Assembly: GCA_947184155.2 (NCBI GenBank)
Contig: CAMXCT020001491.1
Location: 603,501 to 667,500 of the forward strand
DNA from: Cladocopium goreaui
Lineage: Eukaryota > Sar > Dinophyceae > Suessiales > Symbiodiniaceae
Direction: 5' to 3'
DNA length: 64,000 nt
Part shown: one piece after another, positions 22,000-34,015 of the stretch
Numbering within the stretch: the first letter of the stretch is position 1
Layout: every line of letters begins with the position of its first letter
The notes under the pieces: model-generated
What the model was told of the DNA's origin: nothing
Seen by the model: the letters and a program-made list of their open reading frames with translations, nothing else
The model's database searches: none
Position numbers and translations under genes: made by a program

Positions 22000-22104
22000 C
22001 TGGTTGGTGGTGACTTAACCAGCTTGAAAAATATGAGTTCGTCAATGGGAAGGATGACATCTATGAAATGGAAAATAAAATTCATGTCTGAAACCAGCAA
22101 CCTG
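22000..22104. mobile_element. F2 element inside F1 remnant
   Basis: CTGGTTGGTGGT to CAGCAACCTG, flanked by TATC on both sides; the left flank is an F1 left half. Confidence 0.82.
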
Positions 22105-22118
22105 TATCTTTCATGGAC

Positions 22119-22226
22119 TACCCTCTGGTAATTTAACATAACTATGGAAAATCACCATTTTTAATGGGAAAATCCACTATTTCTATGGCAATTTTCAATA
22201 GCTATGTTAGTCATTACCAGAGGGTA
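22119..22226. mobile_element. F1 element
   Basis: Full copy with clean ends; mixed subtype, left arm AATTTAACATA and right arm TTAGTCATTACC. Confidence 0.87.
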
Positions 22227-22235
22227 TCCTGGAAA

Positions 22236-22294
22236 GTTTCCAGAAAATTCCCGGTCTTCGGAGTCTTCGGCCCAGGCTGATCGCATTGCCGCCA
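22236..22294 (-). CDS. Candidate exon, WRQCDQPGPKTPKTGNF
   Basis: Acceptor CTGCAG|TGGC. WRQCDQPGPKTPKTGNF. The frame is open upstream (LAFESGLQ), so another acceptor is possible. The donor is not settled and the left edge is approximate. Confidence 0.33.
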
Positions 22295-22381
22295 CTGCAG
22301 GCCACTCTCGAAAGCCAGTGCCTTGTTATGGGACTCGACAAACTCAAGAAATCACAAGGACAGAAGTTCAATTTCTTAAAG

Positions 22382-22499
22382 TACCCGGTCTGGTAAACAT
22401 ACCAAAAAAACTATAGAAAATCACCATGCTATTAATGGGTAAATCAACTATTTCTATGGCCATGTTCTATGTTGCAAACTGTTAGTTTACCGGAGGATA
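22382..22499. mobile_element. F1 element, GGTC variant left end
   Basis: The left end is TACCCGGTCTGGTAAAC and the right TTTACCGGAGGATA. The right arm carries GTTGCAAACTG. Confidence 0.75.
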
Positions 22500-22751
22500 T
22501 TTAAGAAACATCAACCCATTTTCATGAATTTTATATTATAGTATATTAATATTAATAGATATCCTAGAAGCTAAGATACTTTATGGTTCACTCCCCAAAA
22601 TCGTATGTGGCTTATAACCCCGCTTGTAAATGGACATTGCCCCCCTACTTTTAGATAACCATGGATCATCCCCAAAAAGAAACGAGAAATATCTTGGCAT
22701 TTCAGAACATATAGAAACATCAACCATTGAAGTACTTAAATAACCATTAGA

Positions 22752-22870
22752 TACCCGGCCTGGTAAACATACAAAAAAACTATGGAAAGATCCACCATGC
22801 TTTTGATGGGAAAATCCACTATTTCGACTGGGCCATTTTCAATAGCTATGTTAGTCATTACCAGAGGGTA
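22752..22870. mobile_element. F1 element with GGCC-variant left end
   Basis: TACCCGGCCTGGTAAAC at the left; the right is TTACCAGAGGGTA. Confidence 0.83.
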
Positions 22871-23035
22871 AATTGGTTTATCATCCCCATAAAACTATAG
22901 ATATATCACTAGGTTTATATATCTATAGGTTTATCCCCATAAAAACTATAGGTTTCAATGGAAAATCACCATTTTTCATGGGAAAATCCAGAGGGTAACC
23001 CCCAAAAAAAACGGGCTGCGTCTCTGGCGTCTTCT

Positions 23036-23119
23036 AAGCTCCCAGACCAACAGCTGGAGTTCCTGCAAAGGGCCGTCCTTCCAGCCGATCTCTGGCTTTG
23101 GCCTGATTTCTGTGGCTGC
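23036..23119 (-). CDS. Unassigned exon, GPLQELQLLVWELRRRQ
   Basis: After AAGAAG|GCAG it reads AATEIRPKPEIGWKD then GPLQELQLLVWELRRRQ. The plus strand is open too (LPDQQLEFLQRAVLPADLW), so strand rests on the context. Left edge approximate. Confidence 0.38.
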
Positions 23120-23139
23120 CTTCTTGTGGCGATCATGGA

Positions 23140-23195
23140 AAAACATGGATAGAAACATGGAAAAACATGGAAAAACATGGAAAAACATGGATAGA
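23140..23195 (+). repeat. AAACATGGAA repeat
   Basis: Tandem AAAAACATGG units interrupted by ATAGA. Confidence 0.85.
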
Positions 23196-23419
23196 AATAT
23201 GATGATAAATGGGATTATATGTTTATAATTATGTATATACATATTGAATGGCAGGAGAAAGTTGATGATGGTTGATGAATTCCTTTTTTTCTGATAGGAA
23301 AATTTCAGCTTGGTGAGTTGGGTTTCTCGATGTGTCCCGGATTATTTTTGTTGGGGTAAATTGATGGTATATCATATAAATATATATATATATATAAATA
23401 TGATAATGGAATTCAACGG

Positions 23420-23558
23420 ACATTTCAGAAAACTAAATTGGAGGTACCTACCATATATGTTTGGCCTATTTTTCAGGCCTATGTAAGGGAATATCCCTAG
23501 AAAATATGCACTTATATGGTACAGTACCTCCATTTTAGGATCATGAAATTCCCGTTGA
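23420..23558. mobile_element. F3 element
   Basis: Complete; inner TTGGCCTATTTTTCAGGCC hairpin and the empty TA site used for comparison with 2693. Confidence 0.8.
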
Positions 23559-23684
23559 TGGAATGCAATGAAGGGTTTACCGAATAACTATGGCATAATA
23601 CTAACTGGGCGACATGAAGGGTATGCTTGACCAATGACCAATGCTTGCTTCTTGGGAGTCTGGAAAATTGCTGGCTTTTCCACA

Positions 23685-23786
23685 TGACCCTCTAGTAAAC
23701 ATTCACAGATTGCGACATAGAAAATGGCCCAGTCGAAATAGTGGATTTAGTGATTTTCCATAGCTATGTTAGTTTACCAGAGGGTA
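23685..23786. mobile_element. F1 element
   Basis: The left end is GACCCTCTAGTAAAC; the inner part lacks one palindrome arm (GTGGATTTAGTGATTTTCC). Confidence 0.78.
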
Positions 23787-24545
23787 TATAATTGCTGGCT
23801 TTACCACATTACATAAATCAACCAACAATGAAGGGACGCATCTTGAAATCTTCAGCAAAATCACCAACTGGATGAACCACAAGTCTCACACCTAAAGTAT
23901 GCGCAGAGTTCTGCAGTGGAGAAATATTAGTGCACACCTAATAAACCTAAATCCCCATCATTTTTTCCAAAGACACACTGGAAAAACCATCGCACAAATC
24001 TTCCAAAAGTCACTCAACTGGATCACAATCGCTGACCGTCACCGCGAATCTTCAGCCAAAGACTTGATTTGTTTCCAAACCCCCCCAGATATTTAATAAC
24101 CATAGTCACCATCAATGCCCCACGAAAAAAGATTGAAAAAACAATTATAAATTCACGTAAATCCATATATAGCCGTATTCATATTCATAACTTTGCTGGC
24201 CAAACCCCACATAAACCCACATCCATCCCCCATTTCATCCCCTGTAAATCGTCATAAATCCATATGACATTCACTTAAAATCACATCAAGATCCATTCAA
24301 ATCCATATAACATCATCATAAAGCCCATAAACCGCCATAAAATATCATAGAATATGGATTTTATAGGGTTTCATCTTGATAAACCCCTATTAAAAAATGT
24401 GTAAAATCCCTATAAAAACCCTATAACACTCTATAACACCCTATAAAATCCCTATAAAAACCCTATCAAAATTCTATAAAAACCCACCATTTTTCACACA
24501 AAAAAAAAAAAAACGAAAAAACGAAAAAACGGGCCATCTCCTGGC

Positions 24546-24622
24546 CTCGGCAGCTCCAACTGCAGCGCCAGCTGCTGCAGCTGGTGTCTTTGACCCAGGC
24601 GTTGCACCCAGGGCTGCAGGTC
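24546..24622 (-). CDS. Unassigned exon, Gln/Leu-rich
   Basis: Acceptor TGACAG|GACC, donor AG|GCCAGG (GC type). Reads DLQPWVQRLGQRHQLQQLA then LQLELP, a glutamine- and leucine-rich amphipathic helix that could form a coiled coil. Confidence 0.5.
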
Positions 24623-25244
24623 CTGTCATGTTGAGTCGCGATTTTTTGTGGTTCAATGAGGTTTTATGCACTGAGGTTATATGGGGATGGGTCAAAACCC
24701 TGGTACCTAGTGAACCCCAAAATAGCTGGGAAATGGATGTTCATCCCATCAAAAATGGTATCTATAGGTATTGACCCATACCCATATAAGTGATATAGCT
24801 ATAATTTGTTGTGAATTTATTATTATGAGGTTAACTTTCCTCTGAGGTTGACTGAAACAGAGGTTCTGCAGCTGTCACAATATACCCCTCCCCCAAATCA
24901 ACATAGACCCTGCCATGAGTCAGGGTTTGGAAGACGATTTTAGACTTTGGCTATTTTCAGGGTCAAGGTATGAATTTGATGCAGGGTAACAAACAATCAT
25001 TGGGGATACTATGAGTATCGCATATGGGGAATAATAGCGAAATATATTGAAATAGAGAACCCAGTATTTCACAACTAACCCATCATCATACATAAATCAT
25101 ATTCGAAGTTTTGGTGGTGAACAAGCCACCAAATAACTCCAAGTCTTAATGTGGAATAACTCCAAGTGGAAACAAGTGGGTATGGGTCAATTTTTCCGAC
25201 CCATTCAGAAAACCACAGATGTCTGTCTATTGCTAGTATGAACA

Positions 25245-25345
25245 ACAATGATGATGATGATGATGATCATCATCATCATCATCGTCATCCTCCTCATCCT
25301 CATCCTCATCCATATCCATATCCATATCCATTAATATCCATTAAT
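25245..25345 (+). repeat. GAT / CATCCT / CCATAT repeats
   Basis: (GAT)n changes to (CAT)n, then CCTCAT and CATATC units. Confidence 0.88.
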
Positions 25346-25393
25346 AAATCACTACCATCATCATTGTGACAGTGGACGAACGTCGGCAGTCAC

Positions 25394-25435
25394 CCCAAGG
25401 CTTGATCCTCATCGCTCTCGAAGCAGGAGAGGGGC
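25394..25435 (-). CDS. Unassigned exon, PLSCFESDEDQAL (42 nt)
   Basis: Acceptor TTTCCAG|GCCC, donor GG|GTGACT. PLSCFESDEDQAL is acidic. Split codons at both ends. Confidence 0.42.
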
Positions 25436-26026
25436 CTGGAAACAATTTTTATCGCCGCGTCGCCAGAAAATGAACGGCTTGCACCCTAAAAATGGATGGT
25501 TTATACGGTTTATATGTGGGTTATATAAGCCAAAAATGGCTGATGTCACTCAAAAATGAATGATATGGGAACAAACAATGGCTGATTGAACTCAGAAATG
25601 AATGATATGTGAACAAACAATGGCTGATTGAACTCAAAAATGAATGATATGTGAACAAACAATGGCTGATTGAAGTCAAAAATGCATGATATTTTCATAT
25701 TTTAGCAAACAATGGATAGCTCTTGTTGAACCAAAAATGGACGGCTTTCACCCGCAAATTGGATGGTTTAAGCAAATAACATCAAATAAACTGATAGGAA
25801 AAAACAAATACAGCTCGGAAATTGCACCTGGAACCCACAACGTCCCACAACTGGCCACGTCCAATATGAAAAGAATTTCCTTCCAAACTCAACATTTTTA
25901 TGTTCCATGTTCTTTCACGCCTGTAGAAAGGGTGGGAACCTAGTGTGACAAACCATCTCCTCACTAGTAATCTTCAACCTACCATCGAAAAAAAGAATGG
26001 CTAGTCACAACACCAAGGGTCCATGG

Positions 26027-26175
26027 CCATTTCAGGAACCCATTAATTGGAGGTACCTACCATCTATTTTTGGCCTATTTTTCAGGCCTAAATTTCAGGG
26101 AATATCCCCACAAAATGTGGCCAAAGATATGGTACTAACGTACCTCCAATCTGTTGGATCCTGGAGATCTCCCAA
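26027..26175. mobile_element. F3 element
   Basis: Complete, same inner hairpin, right end diverged (GGATCCTGGAGATCTCCC). Confidence 0.75.
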
Positions 26176-26222
26176 CACCAAAGGCTTGGTCAAGATTGAG
26201 ATGACTGGGAGCTCAGGGCAAG

Positions 26223-26359
26223 TCTCTGGTAATTTACGATGGCTATTGAAAATAGCTCATATATAATAGATGATAAGAATAATGATTTGAAATCTACCTA
26301 TGAAAAATTGTGATTTTCCAGTTTGCAAACTATGAAAATTGTGAAATTACCAGAGGGTA
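26223..26359. mobile_element. F1 element, long and diverged
   Basis: About 137 bp; left TCTCTGGTAATTTACG, right AAATTACCAGAGGGTA, centre expanded by AT-rich bases. Confidence 0.65.
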
Positions 26360-26499
26360 AATCCCATTCTATCCTATCATCTTCCTAGTACAATCCCCAT
26401 TATACTCCTGTTATGTCCCTAGAATGATGCTATATTCCATTAAAATCATTAAATCCCATGAGTCATTCTCTCCTGAGATCCCATCCCATTGGTGAGGCC

Positions 26500-26574
26500 A
26501 ATTGGCCCAGTGGGCCCGGTGGGCCCAGCCTCCATTGGTATCCAAAGTTTCCCTTACTCTGGTCCACTTCACCC
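26500..26574 (-). CDS. Candidate exon, GEVDQSKGNFGYQWRLGP
   Basis: After acceptor ACCCAG the frame reads GEVDQSKGNFGYQWRLGP then PGPLGQLASPM. The donor is not identified, so the left edge is approximate. The plus strand here reads GPVGPVGP, a shadow of the same GGGCCC-rich bases. Confidence 0.38.
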
Positions 26575-27261
26575 CTGGGTCAGCCGAGGCCGGGAGGGAA
26601 ATGCATGGAAATCCTCCACGATCTTCAAGTGTAGGGGGAAAATCATCGGAAAATCATGGAAAATCCACATCATAAATTATGCTCAACAGGAAAATAGAGG
26701 GGAAAACATAGGAGACCCACATGCTGACGACATTCAATCGGGACAGTACATTAGATGCCAACCAGGCTAGAGATATTTCACCGATCATTGGGTAGATCGC
26801 TTTTTTGGGGGGAACGGAAACCCGTGGATTCCCTGGATTTTTGTATACAGGAACCTCAAAAAATGATTGAACATGTTCAAATTACCACTATTCTGGGTGT
26901 TCCATATTAATCATATTAGGTGGATGAGATGAATTTTATCCATTGAGATTACTGAGATTATATCTTCAGCAGTAGCTGACACCCAACTCTTGTTCGTTAA
27001 ATCTCAACGTTGGTTTGTTGGTTTAACCAACCAACGTTGCTTCCGTTGCTTGGTTCAAATCCTTCGAATCCCACGGTGAAAATATCAAAATATCTAATTA
27101 CTCTATGGGCCGCGGTCAATATGTGGTATAGAGCTCCAAGTCATCAATTTTTGAAGTGTATTATCGTTTTCCAAGCCCCAGCTCAATTTCCAAAAAATAA
27201 CGATGTCTCGAATACTACTCTCCATTCACCGAAATTTCGGCTGTAGCTCATATCCCTACAA

Positions 27262-27403
27262 TGTGGGGCCCCCCAAGATAGCTAAGTTGGTTTATAAACC
27301 ATTGTACTCCCCATTAACTAGTTCGTTATATCATGTGATATCTACCATAAACCATAGAATTCAGCCACTTATAAACCAACTCAGCTATCTATCTTGGGGG
27401 ATA
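27262..27403. mobile_element. F4 element
   Basis: TGTGGGGCCCCCCAAGATAG to CTATCTTGGGGGATA, the longest matching ends of this family. Confidence 0.78.
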
Positions 27404-27580
27404 TCCAATTGATAGTTTCAACTTATACCCATCCATTCCCTGTTTTCTCCGCCGACAAGTCGACAAGTTCTCCGTTGATTTCGGGTTACATCTCCCGTTG
27501 CGGATCCCATGTTGGATGCCAGCTTTTTTCGGAGCTGTGTCCGGTGGAATCCCCAATCCCCGTTGGAAATGGATAGCAGA

Positions 27581-27685
27581 TACCCTCTGGTAAATTAACA
27601 TAGACCCTGAAAATCACCAATTTGTAATGGAAACTAGTCTTCCAACCCCTATCTGCCAGGGTCTATGTTAATTTACCAGAGGGTA
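27581..27685. mobile_element. F1 element, CATAGACCCTG subtype
   Basis: Ends intact. Its centre is the reverse complement of that at 19432, so the two copies lie in opposite orientation. Confidence 0.85.
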
Positions 27686-28047
27686 ACTATAGTTGGGGAT
27701 TGGTAGTTAACTAATGTTAACTATAGTTTGATAGTTGCTTAAATCGCCAAAAAAAAACATGGTTTGATAGTTAAACCTCAACTGTTGTTGGTTGACTCCA
27801 CCATTGTTGATAGTTAGTTTGCCAAAAATAGCCTGGTCATAGATGATATCCATTTACATGTCGCTATTGTTGGTTCTATTCCCATTATATATCACCATTT
27901 TCATGTTCCATTAAATCACCTCACCCATTGTTTATCCCACTAAAACCTCCATGAAATCCCCCAACAACCTATAAAAAATCCCCATAAATCACCAGAAGGA
28001 GCAGCCCCTTCCTACTGAATCCAGCAGGAACATCTCCAGCAAGGCAC

Positions 28048-28113
28048 CCTCTGGGCTCTTGCGGTTGCCATTTGTCGCCCATGAAGATCTCACCATCGCG
28101 CAGTGGATCGATC
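28048..28113 (-). CDS. Unassigned exon, IDPLRDGEIFMGDKWQPQEP
   Basis: Acceptor AACCAG|GATC, donor GG|GTGCCT. IDPLRDGEIFMGDKWQPQEP-R reads like a compact enzyme loop region. A second frame with GTGAGA donor (LKPGSIHCAM) overlaps but is less protein-like. Confidence 0.5.
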
Positions 28114-28197
28114 CTGGTTTGAGCTGCGAGAACTTGATGATCTTTGCGATCCTTTTACCTATGGATTTATATATTGCATGCGCACTATAAACAATAG

Positions 28198-28300
28198 TAA
28201 TATATATATATATATGCATATACATATATATATACATATGTATAATACACATCATATATACATATAGTTACATATTTATGTGTGCATGTGTGTATGTATT
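28198..28300 (+). repeat. TA/TG microsatellite
   Basis: (TA)n with TGCATATACA, then GTGTGCATGTGTG. Confidence 0.85.
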
Positions 28301-28499
28301 TCCCTTAATGGCCAAACATGATAATGATGGGACATGCTTTTCAAATGGGACCGGAATATCAAGCCACCAAGCCACCAAGCCAGTCCAAATAAATGGCCAA
28401 CTGATTCCCCACAAAAAAGACGCGCTTCTTCAGTACCCCAACTTGTGAAATACGAAGAAAGAGCCCCCAACCATTGTCCAAAAGCAGTAGCCACAGACA

Positions 28500-28598
28500 T
28501 TCAATGGATTGGTTTAAGGGAAAATCTACAGGAAACCATAGATTTTCCCATGAAATATGGGGTTTTCCTGTAAATTTTCCCTTAAACCAATCCATTGA
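28500..28598. mobile_element. F7 palindromic element
   Basis: CAATGGATTGGTTTAAGGG to CCCTTAAACCAATCCATTG, ends perfectly inverted; loop GATTTTCCCATGAAATATGG. Confidence 0.78.
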
Positions 28599-29059
28599 GA
28601 CATGGAACCATATGAAACCTATGCCTATGCAGAATCTGGATCGATGGCTCCAAGCGGAGCGTCCATAGATAGCGCCCGGCTTTTGATGTTGCTTTCTAAA
28701 CATCCTCCGGATGCGATTTTTGCCATAGAAGAGGACCCACCCCAAAAAAAAAATAGAATAGCAGGATCCTCTTGGAAAAGTAGACATGTCGCTTTTCGAA
28801 CTTTTGTGTGGCTAATGGATTTCAGCCAAAAAACACCCTATAGCCCCCAGAGCCGCTCCATTTCTGCGTTGAGTGAGCTCCAGCTAGGGATGGTGAACTA
28901 TTTTGCTGGGATCCCTCCACAGGCACAAACTAGAGGGTGAAGCCACTCTTCCCACTGGAAGAAACTTCCAAAGAGAAATAGAACCAGCACTGAACCGAAG
29001 TTTCGTTCGGTGTACGAAAAATTTCGGGGAGAGTGGATTGAGTGGATTAACAGAAATAG

Positions 29060-29195
29060 CCTCTGGTAATGACTAACCGTTTGAAACATAGAAAATTGCC
29101 CATAGAAATAGTTGATTTACCCATTAAAGATCGTGATGTTCCCATTAAAACTGGTGATTTTCCCAGTGAAAATGGTGATTTTCCAGTTCGCAAAG
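29060..29195. mobile_element. F1 element, right end lost
   Basis: Left GCCTCTGGTAATGAC; the centre holds a tandem expansion of GTGATTTTCCCA-like arms; no closing TTACCAG. Confidence 0.55.
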
Positions 29196-29307
29196 TGTCA
29201 ACGTTGACCCTTTGCTGCGGGGATGGGATCTCACCAATCGTCTGGTGGAATTCCTCCAGCGGTGTCCATCAATTATTATAACATGTGGTCCATCCAAATA
29301 TGTCACA

Positions 29308-29405
29308 AAAATATATGTAATATATATATATATATATGTATGTATATATATATGTATATGTATATGTATGTATGTATATATATATATATGGGTAAATTAT
29401 ATATA
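29308..29405 (+). repeat. TATG microsatellite
   Basis: TATATGTATG runs ahead of the F5 copy at 29404. Confidence 0.87.
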
Positions 29406-29511
29406 ATATTTCACTAACCTGAATTAATTAAGGCCATTTGGGGATGATTTCCCTAACATAAACCATGATTCCAGTGAGGGAGAACAGTGAGGTCGTTATA
29501 ATTTACGCAGA
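29404..29511. repeat. F5 interspersed repeat
   Basis: Same order of blocks as 14041, with one AATTAATTAAGG expansion. Confidence 0.7.
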
Positions 29512-29816
29512 TCCTTGCCATGGATTCTCAAAGTTTCAATGAGAAATGATTTAAGATTCTGCGGGAAACTATGGTGTTTCCCGGCCCCCCCCCCACACAG
29601 ACAAAAAAAAACAAAAAACGATGGAGGTGTCCGGTGAAGTTTCCATTAATCCAATCCAATGATCTTCAACCCATCATTCCCATCATTGGTAACATCCACC
29701 ATTTTTGCTGGTTTTCACCAGCATTTTTGATGTTCACAATGTTCACCCATTTCTGATGGTGAATCATGGTTTTTTTCCACCAAATTTTTTGATGGCGATT
29801 CGGCTGATGTTTGATC

Positions 29817-29937
29817 TACCCTCTGGTAAACCAACAAAGTTTGCGAACTGGAACATCGCCATTTTTCAGTGCGGTAAATCAACGAACGAAATGGGTCATG
29901 GCTTCAAGTTCGCAAACTGCGAAATTATCAGGGGGTA
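29817..29937. mobile_element. F1 element, TTCGCAAAC subtype
   Basis: Left end intact; right TTATCAGGGGGTA. Both arms carry GTTTGCGAAC in place of the CATAGCTATG arm. Confidence 0.75.
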
Positions 29938-30790
29938 ATTCCCATATCATCCCATTATTCACCATTGTTAACCCATTGTTAAACCATTAAATCACCATTA
30001 AATCACCATTTATAGTGCTTAAATCACCATTTTCCTATGGTTTTATAGTAGAATCACCATTAAATCACCATGAAAAATCACCATAGATGGTGAAATCCTA
30101 CGGTTTAGCAACCTTCCAAATGACGAAAACCCTCAGCTCTGGCTTCACCCACCACTGCACATGAGATCTTCACGCGTCACCGAAGCCGCCGTGTGGAGAG
30201 GCCGGTGTCGAAAAAAAGCTCAATCCACTATGGATGTTGATCCATTTGAATCATTAAATTCGATTAGAATTCGAACAGACTATATAGAATGATTATAGTT
30301 ATATAGAATGATTATATAGTTATAACTTATAACTTATTTTTTAATGATTCAATTCGATTAGACTGGTCAGATAGATTGATCAATTGGTTATCAAAATATG
30401 ACTAGTTAGAGTTGATCACTCTATTGGTTATTCCACCAATAGTTATAGTTGATCATGAAATTAATATGGTTATTTGAGGAACACCTATGCTGATTATATG
30501 CTGATTATATGCTGATTCATTGCTTAATTATTGATCATTCATCACTAGTCATTATCCATCAGGGCGGCTGTCCGCCTGTGGCTGAAAACCATTAGATTAG
30601 TGGACGATTTTTCAGCATCATAGCAACCCCCAAGATAGAAATTACTGATAAATTGAGGCTGTTCGATCTTTTTTGGGGGTTACTGTACGTCTATTCCAAT
30701 TCATATCTAAAATCTAAAAAATGATGTAAATCATCCTTACCCACCAAACCGCTTTTCCAGTGGACCCTTTGTTCCTGTTTCTTCCCTCAC

Positions 30791-30832
30791 CGACGAAATC
30801 GATCCGCACGGGCAGCGCTGCTTTGAGTGAGA
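30791..30832 (-). CDS. Unassigned exon, SLKAALPVRIDFV (42 nt)
   Basis: Acceptor CTGCAG|TCTC, donor G|GTGAGG. Thirteen codons, SLKAALPVRIDFV, with split codons on both sides. No family recognised. Confidence 0.48.
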
Positions 30833-30959
30833 CTGCAGAAAGCTGTCCGCCATGGCAATGGGAAAGGAAAATGCCAATTCTGGGGACAGAATTGACCAAT
30901 ATCACAGGGCACCAAGGGGTGCCAAAATGGGGGTTATCACAATCATCTCCTTTTTGTAA

Positions 30960-31032
30960 ACATAAATGGACATAAATAGAACATAAATAGAACATAAATA
31001 GGACATAAATAGGACATAAATAGGACATAAAT
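30960..31032 (+). repeat. ACATAAATAG decamer repeat
   Basis: Seven units of GGACATAAAT/GAACATAAAT. Confidence 0.9.
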
Positions 31033-31233
31033 GCCCTCCGGTACTCTGGGATTTCAACCTCGCTATGGTTTTTTGATGGCCCATTCAATATCTATGCATG
31101 GCCCAAAATCAACCCGTTTCCAAACAGTGGGTGTTCATCTGAACTCAACAGTCAGATGTTTGGCAGATTAGTTTGGGGACTTGGTTGGCTTCTGAATGCC
31201 TGTCCATTTCAAGGCGACGAACTAAAAATTTGA

Positions 31234-31343
31234 TACCCCCTGGTAAACGCTTACATAACTATGGAAAATCACCATGCTATTAATGGGTAAATCCACTACT
31301 TCTATGGCAATTTTCAATAGCTATGTTAGTTTACCAGAGGGTA
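31234..31343. mobile_element. F1 element
   Basis: The left end is TACCCCCTGGTAAACG; the right is TTTACCAGAGGGTA. Confidence 0.85.
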
Positions 31344-31794
31344 GATCTATTTTTGAAAAAACTGGGGTATTGGGCGTGGAACTATGTAAAGACGTTGTAA
31401 AGAATCACTGCGCTGAGGGTGGAGTAAAGCACTGGAATAAGCTCATTTTACTCAGAATTCCATCGAACATGGTTCAGAATGCAGAATGATCATGGGTGAG
31501 CCCAGTGGCTGGTTTCCATATATCCTAGAAATGTGAAAGTCAATCGGGACAATCATTCCATTTTAAGGATGGAAAACAAGAAATGTGGAAAGCCACCTGC
31601 CATTCATATCCCATTGATATCCTATCAACACAGATCTGGGGCTACAACATTGCACAAGGTATACTGTACAACAGTAGGCATATGCAATGACCACCCTAGA
31701 AAAAGACAGAAAAGCAACTTACCACTACTTTCGCATGATTCTACTCGCTTCTATCTTTGTCGGGGGGTTGTTATATGTCACATTCACATACAGG

Positions 31795-32011
31795 ATGAGG
31801 CCCCCCCAGTTATAAGTTGGTTTACAAACCCCATTAACTATAGTTATATCAGTTATATCTACCATAAACCATCCATATATCTACCATAAACCATCCATAT
31901 ATCTACCATAAACCATCCATAAACCATCCATAAACCATCCATAAACCATCCATAAACCATACTTAAGCCACTTCTATCTCAACTGAACGCTATCGACTGG
32001 GGGCCCCATCC
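31795..32011. mobile_element. F4 element with internal expansion
   Basis: Starts TGAGGCCCCCCCAG, ends CTGGGGGCCCCATCC. Its centre is swollen by about ten tandem CATAAACCATC units (31862-31962). Confidence 0.75.
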
Positions 32012-32036
32012 TATATCTCTGATATTCTCTGATTTC

Positions 32037-32092
32037 CTTTCCGCTCCCTCCGGAAGCTTCCGAATCTGATCGCCCCGCCGCTTCCAGGCAAG
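32037..32092 (-). CDS. Unassigned exon, LAWKRRGDQIRKLPEGAE
   Basis: Acceptor CACCCAG|CTTG. LAWKRRGDQIRKLPEGAE-R, a basic segment. The end at AG|GAAATC would be a GA donor. The frame is open further (FRHTQ before, KSENIRDIG after). Confidence 0.42.
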
Positions 32093-32154
32093 CTGGGTGT
32101 GTCTGAATTTTGGGCACCCAATTTCTCCACACGTCCTAGAACCGGAACACATGT

Positions 32155-32250
32155 GTATATATATATATATAATACACACATATATATATATGTATATTAT
32201 CTATCCATAGGTACATATATATACATATATACATATATAATACACATATT
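32155..32250 (+). repeat. TA/CACATA microsatellite
   Basis: (TA)n and ACACATATATA units. Confidence 0.85.
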
Positions 32251-33128
32251 TTTTGTCATGCTGCATGTGGGAGCGAAGGTTCGCTGCGGCAGGTTATGCG
32301 CTTCTGAAGTACTCCTGGAATCAATAATACACACATATATACATATCTCTCTCTCTCTCTCCATAAATCCAACCAAGCATGGGCCTTTTGCCACCACTTT
32401 TTGTCACCAAAAATGATACAAATCCGTGCCCAAAAGATGTATCTTGATGTTGTTTCGGTTGTTTCGGTTGTTTCGTTTCTCCAAATTGAGTGCCCAAGGC
32501 CAGTGGAAAACATGTCTCACACCCATCAGATCCGTCCTGCCTGGTTGAAAAAACCATCCGTTTTGGGTGAAAATCTGAGATGTAAAAGAAACCTTTTAAG
32601 TGATACAAACATAGGGAGAACTGTGATGTTTTTTAATGAAACTCTTGGGAAACCATCTTGATCATCTCCTATGTTTTTTCCCTTAGTGGTTCACATGTCC
32701 ACAGTTTCTCCTCAAGAATGTGTGATGACTCCCGGTGATACGTTACATGTCTTGTGGCCCCACTTCCATCCGGAGAAAATATTTGGTCTAACCTTGATGT
32801 CATACAGCCAGGCCCATACGAAGTGCCTGGCTTTCTTGGGATTCCGGCTGAAAACCAAGGGATATTTTGGGATCTCCCGTGGCAAACGAGATCCCAACCT
32901 CTTTCGGAGTCCCATCAAAAAAAAAACGGGCAACTTGCGGCTTGGAATTAATTTATCCATGTCTATCCGTGACCGAGTCTAAGTCGAGCCAAGCCCAGAA
33001 TGGATCTAACCCTCCAAAACTTGGGATAAACGAACAAGATGAAAAGATGCTGCCTGAGCGTCAAATTTTGCTTGAAAGAAGCGGTTTTAACCGCTTTTCC
33101 CTTGTTGTTCAAGTCATTTACCTCGTTC

Positions 33129-33239
33129 TACCCTCTGGTTATGACTAACATAGCCATGGAAAATCACCATTTTTAATAGGTAAACCATAGGTAAACCATC
33201 TATAAATGGGCCATTTTCCATGGCTATGTTCAGAGGGTA
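33129..33239. mobile_element. F1 element
   Basis: TATGACTAAC subtype; the right arm has a deletion, so the end reads TATGTTCAGAGGGTA. Confidence 0.82.
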
Positions 33240-33593
33240 TCCAAAAAGGGGGTGGCCAGTGAAAATCATCCCGATTGATGCCGTGCATCAGCCTCCCACA
33301 AGAATCCAGCGGCCGGCCATCTTTGATTAGCCAAATAAATATGTCCCATTCGATTCTTATCCCATGGACATCCCATATCCCATAAAGTTCCCATAAAATG
33401 TCCCATTGAAATGCATAATATATAATATGTATATATATATGTGTGTGTGTATCATTATATAAATATAAATATATATATATGTCTTCATAATTATTATATA
33501 TATATATCCCATTATCCCATAGATATTCCATGGATCTTCTCATGAAAAATGTCACCAAATATTGTTGCAAACATCAGCGAAACTCAGAAACTC

Positions 33594-33712
33594 ACCCAAG
33601 GCGCATTGGGCACGTTGGGGCCACGCAGATTTAAGCCCGGCCGCAGCGGTGTGCGCGTGGTCCAAAAGAGCTCCTCGGCGAAGCTTCGCCAGGGCCACGG
33701 GGCCAGGATCCC
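33594..33712 (-). CDS. Unassigned exon, SFAEELFWTTRTPLRPGLN
   Basis: Reads ILAPWPWR, SFAEELFWTTRTPLRPGLN, LRGPNVPNAPW and ends at a strong GTGAGT donor. About 30 of 38 third positions are G or C, better than the alternative frame (ALAKLRRGALLDHAHTAAAG). First convincing exon after the ankyrin gene; perhaps the next gene. Confidence 0.5.
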
Positions 33713-33765
33713 CTTTTTTTGGACATGGCAAAAATGGAAGATCAGTGGGATATGAATATGGGAAT

Positions 33766-33832
33766 GTTGGGAAAATGTTGGGAAAATGTTGGGAAAATGT
33801 TGGGAAAATGTTGGGAAAATGTTGGGAAAATG
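33766..33832 (+). repeat. TGTTGGGAAAA repeat (11 bp)
   Basis: Six tandem units of ATGTTGGGAAA, adjoining the donor side of the exon at 33594-33712. Confidence 0.92.
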
Positions 33833-34015
33833 GGGATGCGAAAGGGATTTCAATGGGATATCTTTGGGATATTCATGAGATTTTAAGGGGATGTTGATGG
33901 GAAGTGAATGGGATTTAATGGAATATTGATGGCATATTCATGGGACATTCATGGGAAATTAGATGTCAATGGGATTTGGGATGTGAACAGGATTTAACCA
34001 TCTGGTAATTTAAGA

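Noticed and set aside
26489-26540. Collagen-like GPVGPVGP on the plus strand
   Set aside because: Very short, and the opposite strand gives a better frame with an acceptor.
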